From NCBI RefSeq assembly GCF_001662075.1, contig NZ_LYPL01000003.1, positions 248,001 to 312,000 on the forward strand: a stretch of 64,000 nt of DNA. Direction: 5' to 3'. The position numbers and the translations under genes are program-made. Source of the stretch: Rhizobium bangladeshense (GTDB taxonomy: Bacteria > Pseudomonadota > Alphaproteobacteria > Rhizobiales > Rhizobiaceae). The notes under the pieces were generated by a model that was given only the letters and a program-made list of their open reading frames with translations, did no database searches and had not been told where the DNA came from. Every line of letters begins with the position of its first letter. Position 1 is the first letter of the stretch. This document shows, piece after piece, positions 17,761-25,542 of the stretch.

Positions 17761-18474
17761 ATGAAGACCACTCGGCCCATCTATCACCTCAAGCGTAAGG
17801 CCAAAGCGTTGTCGCGGGCCGAGGACATACCGCTGCATCAGGCGCTCGACCGCATAGCCAAGGACGAAGGCTATGGCCGCTGGAGCCTGCTGGCGGCAAA
17901 GGCATCCGACACTACGCCCGCCGGCGAGCTGTTTACACACTTGCAGCCCGGCGACCTCCTGCTCCTCGGCGCCCGGCCCGGCCACGGCAAAACCCTGATG
18001 GGCCTCCAGCTCGCGGTCGAGGCGATGAAGACGGGCCATCGCGGCATATTCTTTTCGCTGGAGTATACGCGAGAGAATGTCGAAGACCGCTTTCGTACTA
18101 TCGGCATCGACCGCACGCAGTTCGATCACCTGTTCGAATTCGACGGCTCCGACGCCATCAGCGCCGACTACATGACCGAAAAACTAGCCTCCATGCGCCG
18201 CGGCACCCTCGTCGTCATCGACTATCTCCAGCTGCTCGACCAGAAGCGGGAAAATCCGGAGCTCTCGGCCCAGGTCAGAACGCTGAAGGCTTTCGCTCGG
18301 CAGCGCGGCCTGATGATGGTCTTCATCGCGCAAATCGACCGATCCTTTGAGACGACTGAGAAGTCCCTGCCCGATATCACCGACATCAGGCTACCGAACC
18401 CGCTTGACCTGAAGCTGTTCGACAAGACGTGTTTCCTGAACAACGGAAAGATGGCCTTCGCTGCGGCGCTTTAG
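17761..18474 (+). CDS. Orphan DnaB-like RecA-fold ATPase
   Basis: The 237-residue protein begins with a short helical module (LSRAEDIPLHQALDRIAKDEG) and then a DnaB C-terminal type ATPase core: Walker A GARPGHGKT at 70-78, FSLEYT, Walker B VVIDYLQLLDQ and a final FLNNGKM strand. It lacks the DnaB primase-binding N-domain and is half normal helicase length. AGGAGG precedes the ATG. No replication gene or phage gene is nearby. Its function is open; it may be a mobile-element leftover or a stress ATPase. Nothing clear is seen in 17497-17760. Confidence 0.75.
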   Translation: MKTTRPIYHLKRKAKALSRAEDIPLHQALDRIAKDEGYGRWSLLAAKASDTTPAGELFTHLQPGDLLLLGARPGHGKTLMGLQLAVEAMKTGHRGIFFSLEYTRENVEDRFRTIGIDRTQFDHLFEFDGSDAISADYMTEKLASMRRGTLVVIDYLQLLDQKRENPELSAQVRTLKAFARQRGLMMVFIAQIDRSFETTEKSLPDITDIRLPNPLDLKLFDKTCFLNNGKMAFAAAL

Positions 18475-18487
18475 GAAGCTGCGTTGC

Positions 18488-18523
18488 CCCGGTCGCAGGT
18501 CTCACGCCTGACCCGCGACCGGG
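18488..18523 (+). terminator. Hairpin after the DnaB-like gene
   Basis: Stem CCCGGTCGC/GCGACCGGG with a second AGG/CCT pairing inside, 14 bases after the stop codon, followed by TGTTTG rather than a full U-run. The remainder of the stretch to 18840 holds no convincing gene; short frames there have no ribosome sites. Confidence 0.55.
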
Positions 18524-18840
18524 TGTTTGCCGGCGGAACAGTTCGCACCTCCGGCGTGAACGCAAGATAGTGGAGCTTGCTCCGCTGAGCCCGTTTAATC
18601 ATAGTGCCGGCATGAGCGGATACGATAGCCCTTTCGAGTATTATGTTCGGTGTCTGCTAACAGTCGAGCTCGCCACCCGGCACAACGACCCGACGATGAA
18701 CCGGAGAGAGACCGGGGGAAGACTCGGCAACAGGCATATGGCAGTGCCGATGCATGCGCCCCAGTTCCGATTGTCATGCAACCCGAAACTGTGCCATGAC
18801 CTGTCGACCCAGACACAACGGATCAAGGTGCGGTATCAGT

Positions 18841-19863
18841 ATGAAGAAGATCGGATTCCTTTCGTTCGGGCACTGGACGCCCTCGCCGCAATCGCAGACG
18901 CGCTCGGCGGGCGACGCGCTGCTGCAGTCGATCGATCTTGCCGTCGCCGCTGAAGAGCTCGGTGCCGACGGCGCCTATTTTCGCGTGCACCACTTCGCCC
19001 GGCAGCTGGCCTCGCCCTTCCCGCTCCTGGCCGCCGTCGGTGCTAAGACCAGCCGGATCGAGATCGGTACTGCCGTCATCGACATGCGCTACGAGAACCC
19101 GCTCTATATGGTCGAGGATGCGGGCGCCGCCGACCTGATCGCCGGCGGCCGACTGCAGCTCGGCATAAGCCGCGGCTCGCCCGAGCAGGTGATCGATGGC
19201 TGGCGCCATTTCGGCTATGCCCCGCAGGAAGGTCAGGACGAGGCCGAAATGGCCCGGCGCCACGCGGAAGTCTTTCTAGAAGTGCTGCGCGGCGAAGGCT
19301 TTGCCAAGCCGAACCCGCGGCCAATGTTTCCCAACCCGCCCGGTCTCTTGCGTCTCGAGCCGCATTCGGAGGGTTTGCGCGAGCGGATCTGGTGGGGCGC
19401 CAGCTCCAACGCCACCGCCGTCTGGGCGGCACAGCTCGGCATGAACCTGCAGAGTTCGACGCTGAAGGACGACGAAACGGGAGAGCCGTTCCACGTCCAG
19501 CAGGCCGACCAGATCCGCGCTTACCGCGAGGCCTGGAAGGCCGCCGGCCACGCCCGCCAGCCGCGCGTCTCGGTCAGCCGCAGCATCTTCGCGCTGGTCG
19601 ACGAGCGCGACCGCGCCTATTTCGGCTATGGCAACGACGAAAGCGACAAGATCGGCTTCATCGACGAGAAGACCCGGGCGATCTTCGGCCGCAGCTACGC
19701 CGCCGAGCCCGACGTCCTGATCCGACAGCTCGCCGAAGACGAGGCGATTGCCGAGGCCGACACGCTGCTGCTCACCGTCCCCAACCAGCTCGGCGTTGCC
19801 TACAACGCCCATGTCATCGAAGCGATCCTGACCCACGTCGCCCCGGCGCTCGGCTGGCGGTGA
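18841..19863 (+). CDS. Luciferase-like flavin-dependent monooxygenase
   Basis: The 340-residue protein has the bacterial-luciferase TIM-barrel pattern: KIGFLSFGHW at the start, ELGADGAYFRVHHFA, RIEIGTAVIDMRYENPLYMVEDAGAAD and LQLGISRGSP, which bind reduced flavin. It is likely an LLM-class oxidoreductase using FMNH2 or F420-like cofactor on an unknown substrate. The ATG at 18841 opens MKKIGF; the upstream in-frame extension lacks these motifs. The gene stands alone, with a LysR gene 220 bases downstream on the same strand. Confidence 0.8.
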   Translation: MKKIGFLSFGHWTPSPQSQTRSAGDALLQSIDLAVAAEELGADGAYFRVHHFARQLASPFPLLAAVGAKTSRIEIGTAVIDMRYENPLYMVEDAGAADLIAGGRLQLGISRGSPEQVIDGWRHFGYAPQEGQDEAEMARRHAEVFLEVLRGEGFAKPNPRPMFPNPPGLLRLEPHSEGLRERIWWGASSNATAVWAAQLGMNLQSSTLKDDETGEPFHVQQADQIRAYREAWKAAGHARQPRVSVSRSIFALVDERDRAYFGYGNDESDKIGFIDEKTRAIFGRSYAAEPDVLIRQLAEDEAIAEADTLLLTVPNQLGVAYNAHVIEAILTHVAPALGWR

Positions 19864-20024
19864 GGACGTCGGTCGCTGTGATGGACTGATCGACGAGCGG
19901 GGTCTTGGACGCGAGCCATACAGGCGATGACTAGGGGGCGTGCAGGAGAGCGCATCTGCCATCCCACCGCCGCGTAAACGATGCCTCGGGACCTTACTGC
20001 CGCGCCGGACGTTGATGGTGCGAA

Positions 20025-20057
20025 CCTTGAATCGGTCGCCGCACGACCGAATTAAGG
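20025..20057. promoter_or_regulatory. Inverted repeat before the LysR gene
   Basis: CCTTGAATCGGTCG and CGACCGAATTAAGG form 14-bp arms with two mismatches around a 5-base centre, 27 bases before the LysR start codon. The position fits autoregulation by the LysR protein. Confidence 0.45.
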
Positions 20058-20084
20058 CCTAGCCCGAACCGCTCGAGTTGCCCC

Positions 20085-20990
20085 ATGCCGCGTACGAACC
20101 TCAACGATATCCTGATCTTCATGGCCGTCGTCGATGCCGGAAGTTTCATCGCCGGCGGCCAAGCCATGGGCCTGTCCCGATCGGCAGCCGGAAAGGCCGT
20201 CATCCGCCTGGAAGACCGCCTCGGCACGCGCCTCCTCAACCGCACCACGAGAAGGCTGAGCCTGACCGACGAAGGCCGGGTATTCTATCACCATGGTCTG
20301 GAAGTCCTCGCTTCGGTCGACGAAGCGGAGGCGAGCGTGGCGGGTCAGAGCGCCACGCCGCGGGGTGTTCTCAGGCTCACCGCTCCCGATGCCTTCGGGC
20401 GGCTCGTCGTGCTGCCCATCGTCGAAAAATATCTTCTGGCCTGGCCCGACATCCAGGTCGAAGTGAACTTCACCGATCGCAAGGCCGACATTCTCGAAGA
20501 AGGTTTCGATCTGGCGATCCGGATCGGCACGATGCCGTCGGAATCCGACACCTGGCTGATTTCGCGGGTGATCGCCGCCGACAGGGCGCGGCTCTGCGCC
20601 TCGCCATCCTATCTCGCCGACCGTGGTGAACCGCGCGGCATTGACGATCTCGCCGCCCACGATTGCTTGATCTTTTCCAGCCGCGATCAACGGCAAGGCT
20701 GGCGCTTTCGCGGCGAAGGCGGAGCCTGGGTCAAGGCGCAGGGCCGCAGCCGCCTGAGGCTCGACAGCGACGAAGCGATCCGCGACGCTGCCGTCGCAGG
20801 CCTCGGCATAGCTCTGCTCCCCGGCTTTCTCGTCGCAGGCGATCTCGCCGCCGGCCGCCTCCGCCACGTCTTGCCGGAGCTCGAAACAGACGATGCCAAG
20901 ATCGTCACACTCTATCCCGACAAGCGCCTGCTGGAACCGCGGGTGCGCCGCTTCATCGACTTGATGACCAAGGAACTCGGGCATCAGTGA
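20085..20990 (+). CDS. LysR-family transcriptional regulator
   Basis: A typical LysR N-terminal winged helix (FMAVVDAGSFIAGGQAMGLSRSAAGKAVIRLEDRLGTRLLNRTTR) and a periplasmic-binding-like effector domain make 301 residues. No divergent target lies upstream: the luciferase-like gene is on the same strand. Its 3' end overlaps the tail of the convergent MFS gene by about 38 bases. Confidence 0.88.
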   Translation: MPRTNLNDILIFMAVVDAGSFIAGGQAMGLSRSAAGKAVIRLEDRLGTRLLNRTTRRLSLTDEGRVFYHHGLEVLASVDEAEASVAGQSATPRGVLRLTAPDAFGRLVVLPIVEKYLLAWPDIQVEVNFTDRKADILEEGFDLAIRIGTMPSESDTWLISRVIAADRARLCASPSYLADRGEPRGIDDLAAHDCLIFSSRDQRQGWRFRGEGGAWVKAQGRSRLRLDSDEAIRDAAVAGLGIALLPGFLVAGDLAAGRLRHVLPELETDDAKIVTLYPDKRLLEPRVRRFIDLMTKELGHQ

Positions 20991-22218
20991 GCGCAGCGAT
21001 CTCCCCGTCAAACCCGCGAAAACTCTTCAGTGCCAGCGGCGCAAGCGTGGTCGCAAGGTAGCCGCCCCCCATCAGGAACAGCGCCGCGGCAAGGCCGAGT
21101 GTGCTGATCAGCGCGCCGCCGGCGAGGCCGCCGAAGGGGACGAGGGCGAAGCAGAGGGCGGTGTTCAATGCGGTGACCCGGCCGGTCATCGGCTTGGGGA
21201 TGCGCTGGAAGATGACCGCCGACAGGATCGGGTTGAGGAAACCCGACGCGAAGCCTGCGATGACGAGTGTCGCAAAGACAAGGCCGATGGGCGCATCCAG
21301 CGCGGGAACGAGAAAGCGCGGAAAGCCGGTCAGGAGGAAGGCCACGGTATAGACCACCAGGCGCGGCATGCGCTCGCCGATCGCCGCGGCAATCGCAGCA
21401 CCAGCGATCGAGGCGCCGGCGAAGGAAGCGAACATCGTCCCGAGCAGCTCGGGACCATGGCCGGCATCCCGTGTCCAGACCGGCAGCAGCACGGCATGAT
21501 AGGCCTGGTCGAAGAGATTGGTGACCGCCACCATGGCGACGATGCTGACGAGCACGGCATCGCCCCGCAGAAAGCGCCAGCCCTCACGGAGATCGTCGAG
21601 ATAGGAAGCCCGTTCGGCCGGTGGAGATTCGAGCGCGGGCGCGCGGCGCGGCCCGGGTATGCCCACAGCAACGATCAATGCCGCGGCGGCGAAGGTGGCG
21701 GCATTGACGAGCAGCGCCTGGCCCGGGCCGATCAGCCCGATCAAAGCGCCGGCGCCGGCCGCCCCCGCCGTCGAGGCCAGCCGCTCGATGGCGCTTGCGA
21801 CGCCGGTCACTCGTTCGAGCGGCACGCCGGCGAGCGTCGCGATATCGGGAACCATCGCCTGCTTGGCCGCATCGGAAGGGCCGCGCAGCACGCCCATGGC
21901 AAAGACGAGCGGCAGCAGCACCGGCATGCCGAGCAGGCCGAAGAGATCGAGAAGCGGCACCAAAGCGACGACGAGCACCGAGGCGGCATCTGAGATGATG
22001 GCGATGCGCTTGGCGCCGGCGCGGTCGATCAACGGTCCGCCGAGCGCCTTGGCGACGACATAGGGCAGCATCTCCATCATCGCCGTCAGCCCCGTCAGAA
22101 CGGGGCTGCCCGTCGTGCTCAGCACCAGCCAGGGAATGGCGATGGTCGAAAGCCGCGTGCCCGAGAGCGAGAATGTCTCGGCAGCCGCGAGCGCCAGGAA
22201 CGGCCGGCCCCTTCTCAA
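20953..22218 (-). CDS. MFS transporter
   Basis: About 421 residues with twelve hydrophobic segments and the MFS loop pattern GGPLIDRAGAKRIAIISD; it resembles MFS exporters of the macrolide-efflux/enterobactin-exporter type. The best start is a TTG at 22218 that overlaps the TGA of the ArsR gene (TTGA), giving translational coupling. Earlier frame extension runs through the ArsR gene and is a shadow. The drug or metabolite exported is not evident. Confidence 0.8.
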   Translation of the reverse strand: MRRGRPFLALAAAETFSLSGTRLSTIAIPWLVLSTTGSPVLTGLTAMMEMLPYVVAKALGGPLIDRAGAKRIAIISDAASVLVVALVPLLDLFGLLGMPVLLPLVFAMGVLRGPSDAAKQAMVPDIATLAGVPLERVTGVASAIERLASTAGAAGAGALIGLIGPGQALLVNAATFAAAALIVAVGIPGPRRAPALESPPAERASYLDDLREGWRFLRGDAVLVSIVAMVAVTNLFDQAYHAVLLPVWTRDAGHGPELLGTMFASFAGASIAGAAIAAAIGERMPRLVVYTVAFLLTGFPRFLVPALDAPIGLVFATLVIAGFASGFLNPILSAVIFQRIPKPMTGRVTALNTALCFALVPFGGLAGGALISTLGLAAALFLMGGGYLATTLAPLALKSFRGFDGEIAALTDARVPWSSSR

Positions 22219-22856
22219 GGCTCGCCCTCGCCTTCGCGATGCGGAAGGCGGCCTGGATAGGGAAAGGCGTGCAGCATGACATAGAACGGGACCATGCCGG
22301 GCTCTCGGGACGCGGGCTCCCCCAGCCGCGGGGCCGCCTGCATCGCCTCCAGGATGATATCCCTCAGCCGTTTCGTCAGAGCCTCGGCCTGCGCCGCCGT
22401 CATCGGAATGATGATGTCGTCGGCGGCCGTCGCCTTGCGCCATTCGGCCGGCAGCTCGGCATATTCCTCCAGCGCCTGCTGCATCTGGCCGACCTGCAGC
22501 GAGAGTGCGGCCTGGTTGAAGGCGATGTCGAGATCGAGCGCCTCGCCTTCGGCTTCGCTCGCCGGCACCGAGGTCAGCTCGTGGCTGGCGCGCCACCAGC
22601 GGTCGCGCCGCGAGACATGCGGCGCCTCCTCGATGAAGCCGTAATGGGCAAGCTGGCGCAGATGATAGCTTGTCGCGCCGCTGTTCAGACCGAGCCGCGC
22701 GGCAAGCTGCGTCGCCGTGGCAGGCCCATCGATCCGCAGCATGCCGAGCATGCGCAGCCGCACAGGATGCGCCAGCGCTTTCAGCGCGGTCGGCTCGGGC
22801 ACGACCCGGCTGACGATGCGGGCAACTGCGACAGGTTGGGAGAGCGGATGTTTCAC
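22215..22856 (-). CDS. ArsR-family (winged helix) transcriptional regulator
   Basis: The N-terminal part has the ArsR helix-turn-helix (LKALAHPVRLRMLGMLRIDGPATATQLAARLGLNSGATSYHLRQL), followed by about 120 residues of helical region. Metal-binding ELCVCDL-type motifs are absent, so it senses something other than arsenic. The GTG at 22856 is my start; a TTG at 22877 is also possible and neither has a good ribosome site. It is first in an operon with the MFS gene, which it likely represses. Confidence 0.78.
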   Translation of the reverse strand: MKHPLSQPVAVARIVSRVVPEPTALKALAHPVRLRMLGMLRIDGPATATQLAARLGLNSGATSYHLRQLAHYGFIEEAPHVSRRDRWWRASHELTSVPASEAEGEALDLDIAFNQAALSLQVGQMQQALEEYAELPAEWRKATAADDIIIPMTAAQAEALTKRLRDIILEAMQAAPRLGEPASREPGMVPFYVMLHAFPYPGRLPHREGEGEP

Positions 22857-22884
22857 GTCAAAAGTATACAATCGCAAACATATC

Positions 22885-22906
22885 TTTGCAAAGCTCTCTT
22901 TGCAAA
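22885..22906. promoter_or_regulatory. Perfect 9-bp inverted repeat upstream of arsR-mfs
   Basis: TTTGCAAAG-CTCT-CTTTGCAAA lies 29 bases before the ArsR start. It is a likely operator for the ArsR protein. Confidence 0.6.
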
Positions 22907-23015
22907 ATATTCGGCGGCTGTGGAAGGCGCTCTAAAACCGCCTTCCGATCTAGCCAAGCATGAGTACGCATCCTAAGACCGTCACCGTGATCGGCATGAT
23001 GCGAGGGGCAAGAGG

Positions 23016-23699
23016 ATGACTGAGGAAGCGCAGAAAAACATCGGCACGTGGTATATCGATCCAGACGCCGAAGACAGGATGGCCGATGGACATGCGCCCA
23101 TCTGGCGCCACCTGATCGACCTCATCCTCGAGCGCGACCTGACCGACAAGAGCGTGCTCGATTTCGGCTGCAATCAGGGCGGCCTGCTGCGCCATCTCTA
23201 TGCGATCCGCCCCTTCCGCAAGGCGCTCGGCATCGACATCGCTGAAACCTCGATCGCCAAGGCCGAGACGCTGAAGGGCAATCTGCCGATCCAGCATCAG
23301 GTCGGCGGCAGGCTCGACGGCTGGAGCGAAGAATTCGATCTCGGCCTCAGCCATGAGGTCATCTATCTCGTTCCCGATATCGACGTCCACGCTGCCGACA
23401 TCTGGCGGGCGCTGAAATCCGGCGGCGTCTACTATGCCGTGACCGGATGCCATACGGATAACCCGCTCTGGCCGAAATGGCGCGAACTCGTCGCCAACCG
23501 CACCAACACCGTCGTCCAGGACCGGTCGATCACCGATTACGGCCGTGCCTTCGAAAAGGCGGGCTTCGACGTCTCCGCCCGCAAGCTCGAATATGACGGC
23601 TTCATTCCCTTCGTCGCCGACGGCTGGACGCCTGATTTCGCCGATGCGCTGAATTACTACACCCAGACGAAGATCGTCTTCAGGCTGGTGAAGCGCTAA
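23016..23699 (+). CDS. SAM-dependent class I methyltransferase
   Basis: The 227-residue protein has the SAM-binding motif I (VLDFGCNQGGLLRHL), an acidic strand-2 end (ALGIDIAE) and motif post I, so it should bind S-adenosylmethionine. The substrate is unknown. AAGAGG lies before the ATG. The gene is not linked to the ArsR operon, which runs the other way. Its 3' side is bounded by a palindrome and an insertion-sequence remnant. Confidence 0.82.
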   Translation: MTEEAQKNIGTWYIDPDAEDRMADGHAPIWRHLIDLILERDLTDKSVLDFGCNQGGLLRHLYAIRPFRKALGIDIAETSIAKAETLKGNLPIQHQVGGRLDGWSEEFDLGLSHEVIYLVPDIDVHAADIWRALKSGGVYYAVTGCHTDNPLWPKWRELVANRTNTVVQDRSITDYGRAFEKAGFDVSARKLEYDGFIPFVADGWTPDFADALNYYTQTKIVFRLVKR

Positions 23700-23739
23700 A
23701 GCGCTTCGCGTCAAATATGATTCATGCGACGCGCTTTAG
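23698..23739. repeat. Imperfect palindrome after the methyltransferase gene
   Basis: AAAGCGCTTCGCGTC and GACGCGCTTT face each other across an ATGATTCATG centre at the stop codon. The following stretch (TTTAGCTCTTGTTTTGATGC) belongs to a common rhizobial intergenic motif. It may act as a terminator. Confidence 0.5.
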
Positions 23740-23766
23740 CTCTTGTTTTGATGCATGTCGTTGTCG

Positions 23767-24049
23767 CCGGGAGACATCGTTGTCCTCGACAATCTCGGCA
23801 GCCACAAAGGCTCGGCGGTGCGTGCGTCGGGCTATCAGAAAGACAGGGGCAAAGCTCTTCTTCCTGCCGCCTTACAGCCCTGACCTTAATCCCATCGAAC
23901 AGCTCTTCTCCAAGATCAAACAGGCCATGCGCACCGCAATGGCCCGTTCCGAAGACACAGTTCACGACGCTTTGGCTCGAACCATAGAGACAATCAAACC
24001 AAACGAATGCGCAAACTACATCCGAAACGCAGGATATGGGTCAACCTAA
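23767..24049 (+). pseudogene. IS630-family transposase remnant, frameshifted and 5'-truncated
   Basis: The reading frame opens with GDIVVLDNLGSHKG, the DDE-domain motif of IS630-type transposases, then changes frame and continues as AKLFFLPPYSPDLNPIEQLF and ends in NAGYGST. The frame change coincides with a GCGTGCGT tandem at 23820-23827, consistent with a 4-bp duplication. The N-terminal two thirds are missing, so the enzyme is dead. The right end of the element runs to the TA at 24063-24064. Confidence 0.85.
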
Positions 24050-24065
24050 ATGCAAAACGGTCTAG
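24018..24065 (+). repeat. IS630 right-end copy 1 (48-bp direct repeat)
   Basis: These 48 bases are identical to 30659-30706. They include the last transposase codons and the terminal sequence TGCAAAACGGTC, followed by TA, the target dinucleotide duplicated by IS630-type elements. Between here and the dctD stop (24066-24213) nothing else is seen. Confidence 0.9.
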
Positions 24066-24213
24066 GATATCAATCGCCGCGCGAGTTCATCAGCTCGCGA
24101 TCTCACCCCTGAGCATGTTCGTCGTTTGGGGGCAACTCCACGGCTCTCGTGGGCATCTCTGTTGCAGCGCCGCCCTTATGCGCGTTTCGGCGGCCGTTCG
24201 TCGGTGACCAGCG

Positions 24214-25542
24214 TCACGCCAAGCCGTATTTGCGGAGCTTGTCGTGCAGGGTCGCCTTCGGTACGAGCAATTCCTCGCTGACGCGAGCCAAGCTGTTGCC
24301 GTTGCGGCTGAGAGCGTCGACTATAAGGGCGCGTTCAAACTCTTCGACATACCTTGCCAAGGGCCGAGAGGGGGTGTTCGTCGCCTCGCGGAATGGCGGG
24401 AAGCCCGCTGCTATGCCCAGCACGCAGCGTTCAGCGACATTGCGCAGCTCCCGGACGTTGCCGGGCCAATGGTAGGCGAGCAGTCGCTGGGTTCGCTCGA
24501 CGTCGGGCGCGAGCTCGCCTCGCTCATGGCGTGATGCCGCCTCCAGGGCAAACTGCTCGAACAGGAGGCCAATGTCCTCGCGCCGTTCGCGCAACGGCGG
24601 CAATGGCAGCATCGCCACGTTCAGACGATAGTATAGGTCCGGCCGGAACCCTCCTTTTTCGGCAAGCACTGCCAAGTCGACCTTGGTCGCAGCGATGACA
24701 CGGCAGTCGACGGCGATCGGGCTGTTCGATCCAAGACGCTCGAGCGTGCGCTCTTGCAGGACCCGAAGCAGTTTCACCTGCATGGCCATCGGCATGCTTT
24801 CGATCTCATCGAGAAATAGCGTCCCGCCGTTGGCGTGCTCGATCTTGCCTATCCGCCGTTTGGCGGCACCGGTGAAGGCACCAGGCTCATGGCCAAATAT
24901 TTCGCTGTCGAACAGGTTTTCCGGCACACCGCCGCAATTGATGGCGACGAAATTGCCGCTGCGTCTCGGACTGGCCTCATGCAGGCATCGCGCCACAAGC
25001 TCCTTGCCTGTTCCAGTTTCGCCGTGGATCAGCACATCCGCCGCGCTGTTGCCAAGCTCGCCGATGAGGTGACGCACCCGCTCTATGACGAGTGAACGAC
25101 CGATGATGCGAGCCGTGGTCGATTGTTGCCCCAAAAGCTTGGCGCGCAGTTCGCGCACCTCGAGCGTCAACCTGCGTTTCTCAAGTGCCCGGCGCACGAC
25201 CTCGACGAAATAATCGGGGGAGAAAGGCTTCTCGATGAAGTCGTGCGCTCCGTCCTTCATCGCCTGAACCGCCAGCGAAACATCGCCATGCCCGGTCATC
25301 AACACCACCGGCAGGTCGGGATCTTGGTGGAGGAGATCGTGCATGAGCGCCATGCCGTCATCGCCCGGCAGGCGGATATCGGTGACGACGATGCCTGGAA
25401 AGTGGGCGGGAACGAGCCGTCGTGCCTTCTCGGCGCTTTCCACCGCTTCGACATCCATGCCTTCGAGCTCGAGTGTCTGCTGGCACCCGAGGCGGACATT
25501 CGGCTCGTCCTCGACGATCAGGACCTTGAGGTTGTCGCTCAT
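24214..25542 (-). CDS. dctD: Sigma-54-dependent response regulator, DctD type
   Basis: The order is receiver domain (phosphoacceptor Asp55 in VVTDIRLPG, Lys in EKPFSP), AAA+ domain (GETGTGKE near residue 173, GAFTGA loop intact, Walker B FLDEIESM) and a Fis-type helix-turn-helix (ARVSEELLVPKATLHDKLRKYGL), 442 residues. GAFTGA is what contacts sigma-54, so it can activate a -24/-12 promoter. It overlaps the dctB-like gene by four bases. Together they match C4-dicarboxylate two-component systems; the promoter found ahead of aspA is the expected target. Confidence 0.9.
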   Translation of the reverse strand: MSDNLKVLIVEDEPNVRLGCQQTLELEGMDVEAVESAEKARRLVPAHFPGIVVTDIRLPGDDGMALMHDLLHQDPDLPVVLMTGHGDVSLAVQAMKDGAHDFIEKPFSPDYFVEVVRRALEKRRLTLEVRELRAKLLGQQSTTARIIGRSLVIERVRHLIGELGNSAADVLIHGETGTGKELVARCLHEASPRRSGNFVAINCGGVPENLFDSEIFGHEPGAFTGAAKRRIGKIEHANGGTLFLDEIESMPMAMQVKLLRVLQERTLERLGSNSPIAVDCRVIAATKVDLAVLAEKGGFRPDLYYRLNVAMLPLPPLRERREDIGLLFEQFALEAASRHERGELAPDVERTQRLLAYHWPGNVRELRNVAERCVLGIAAGFPPFREATNTPSRPLARYVEEFERALIVDALSRNGNSLARVSEELLVPKATLHDKLRKYGLA

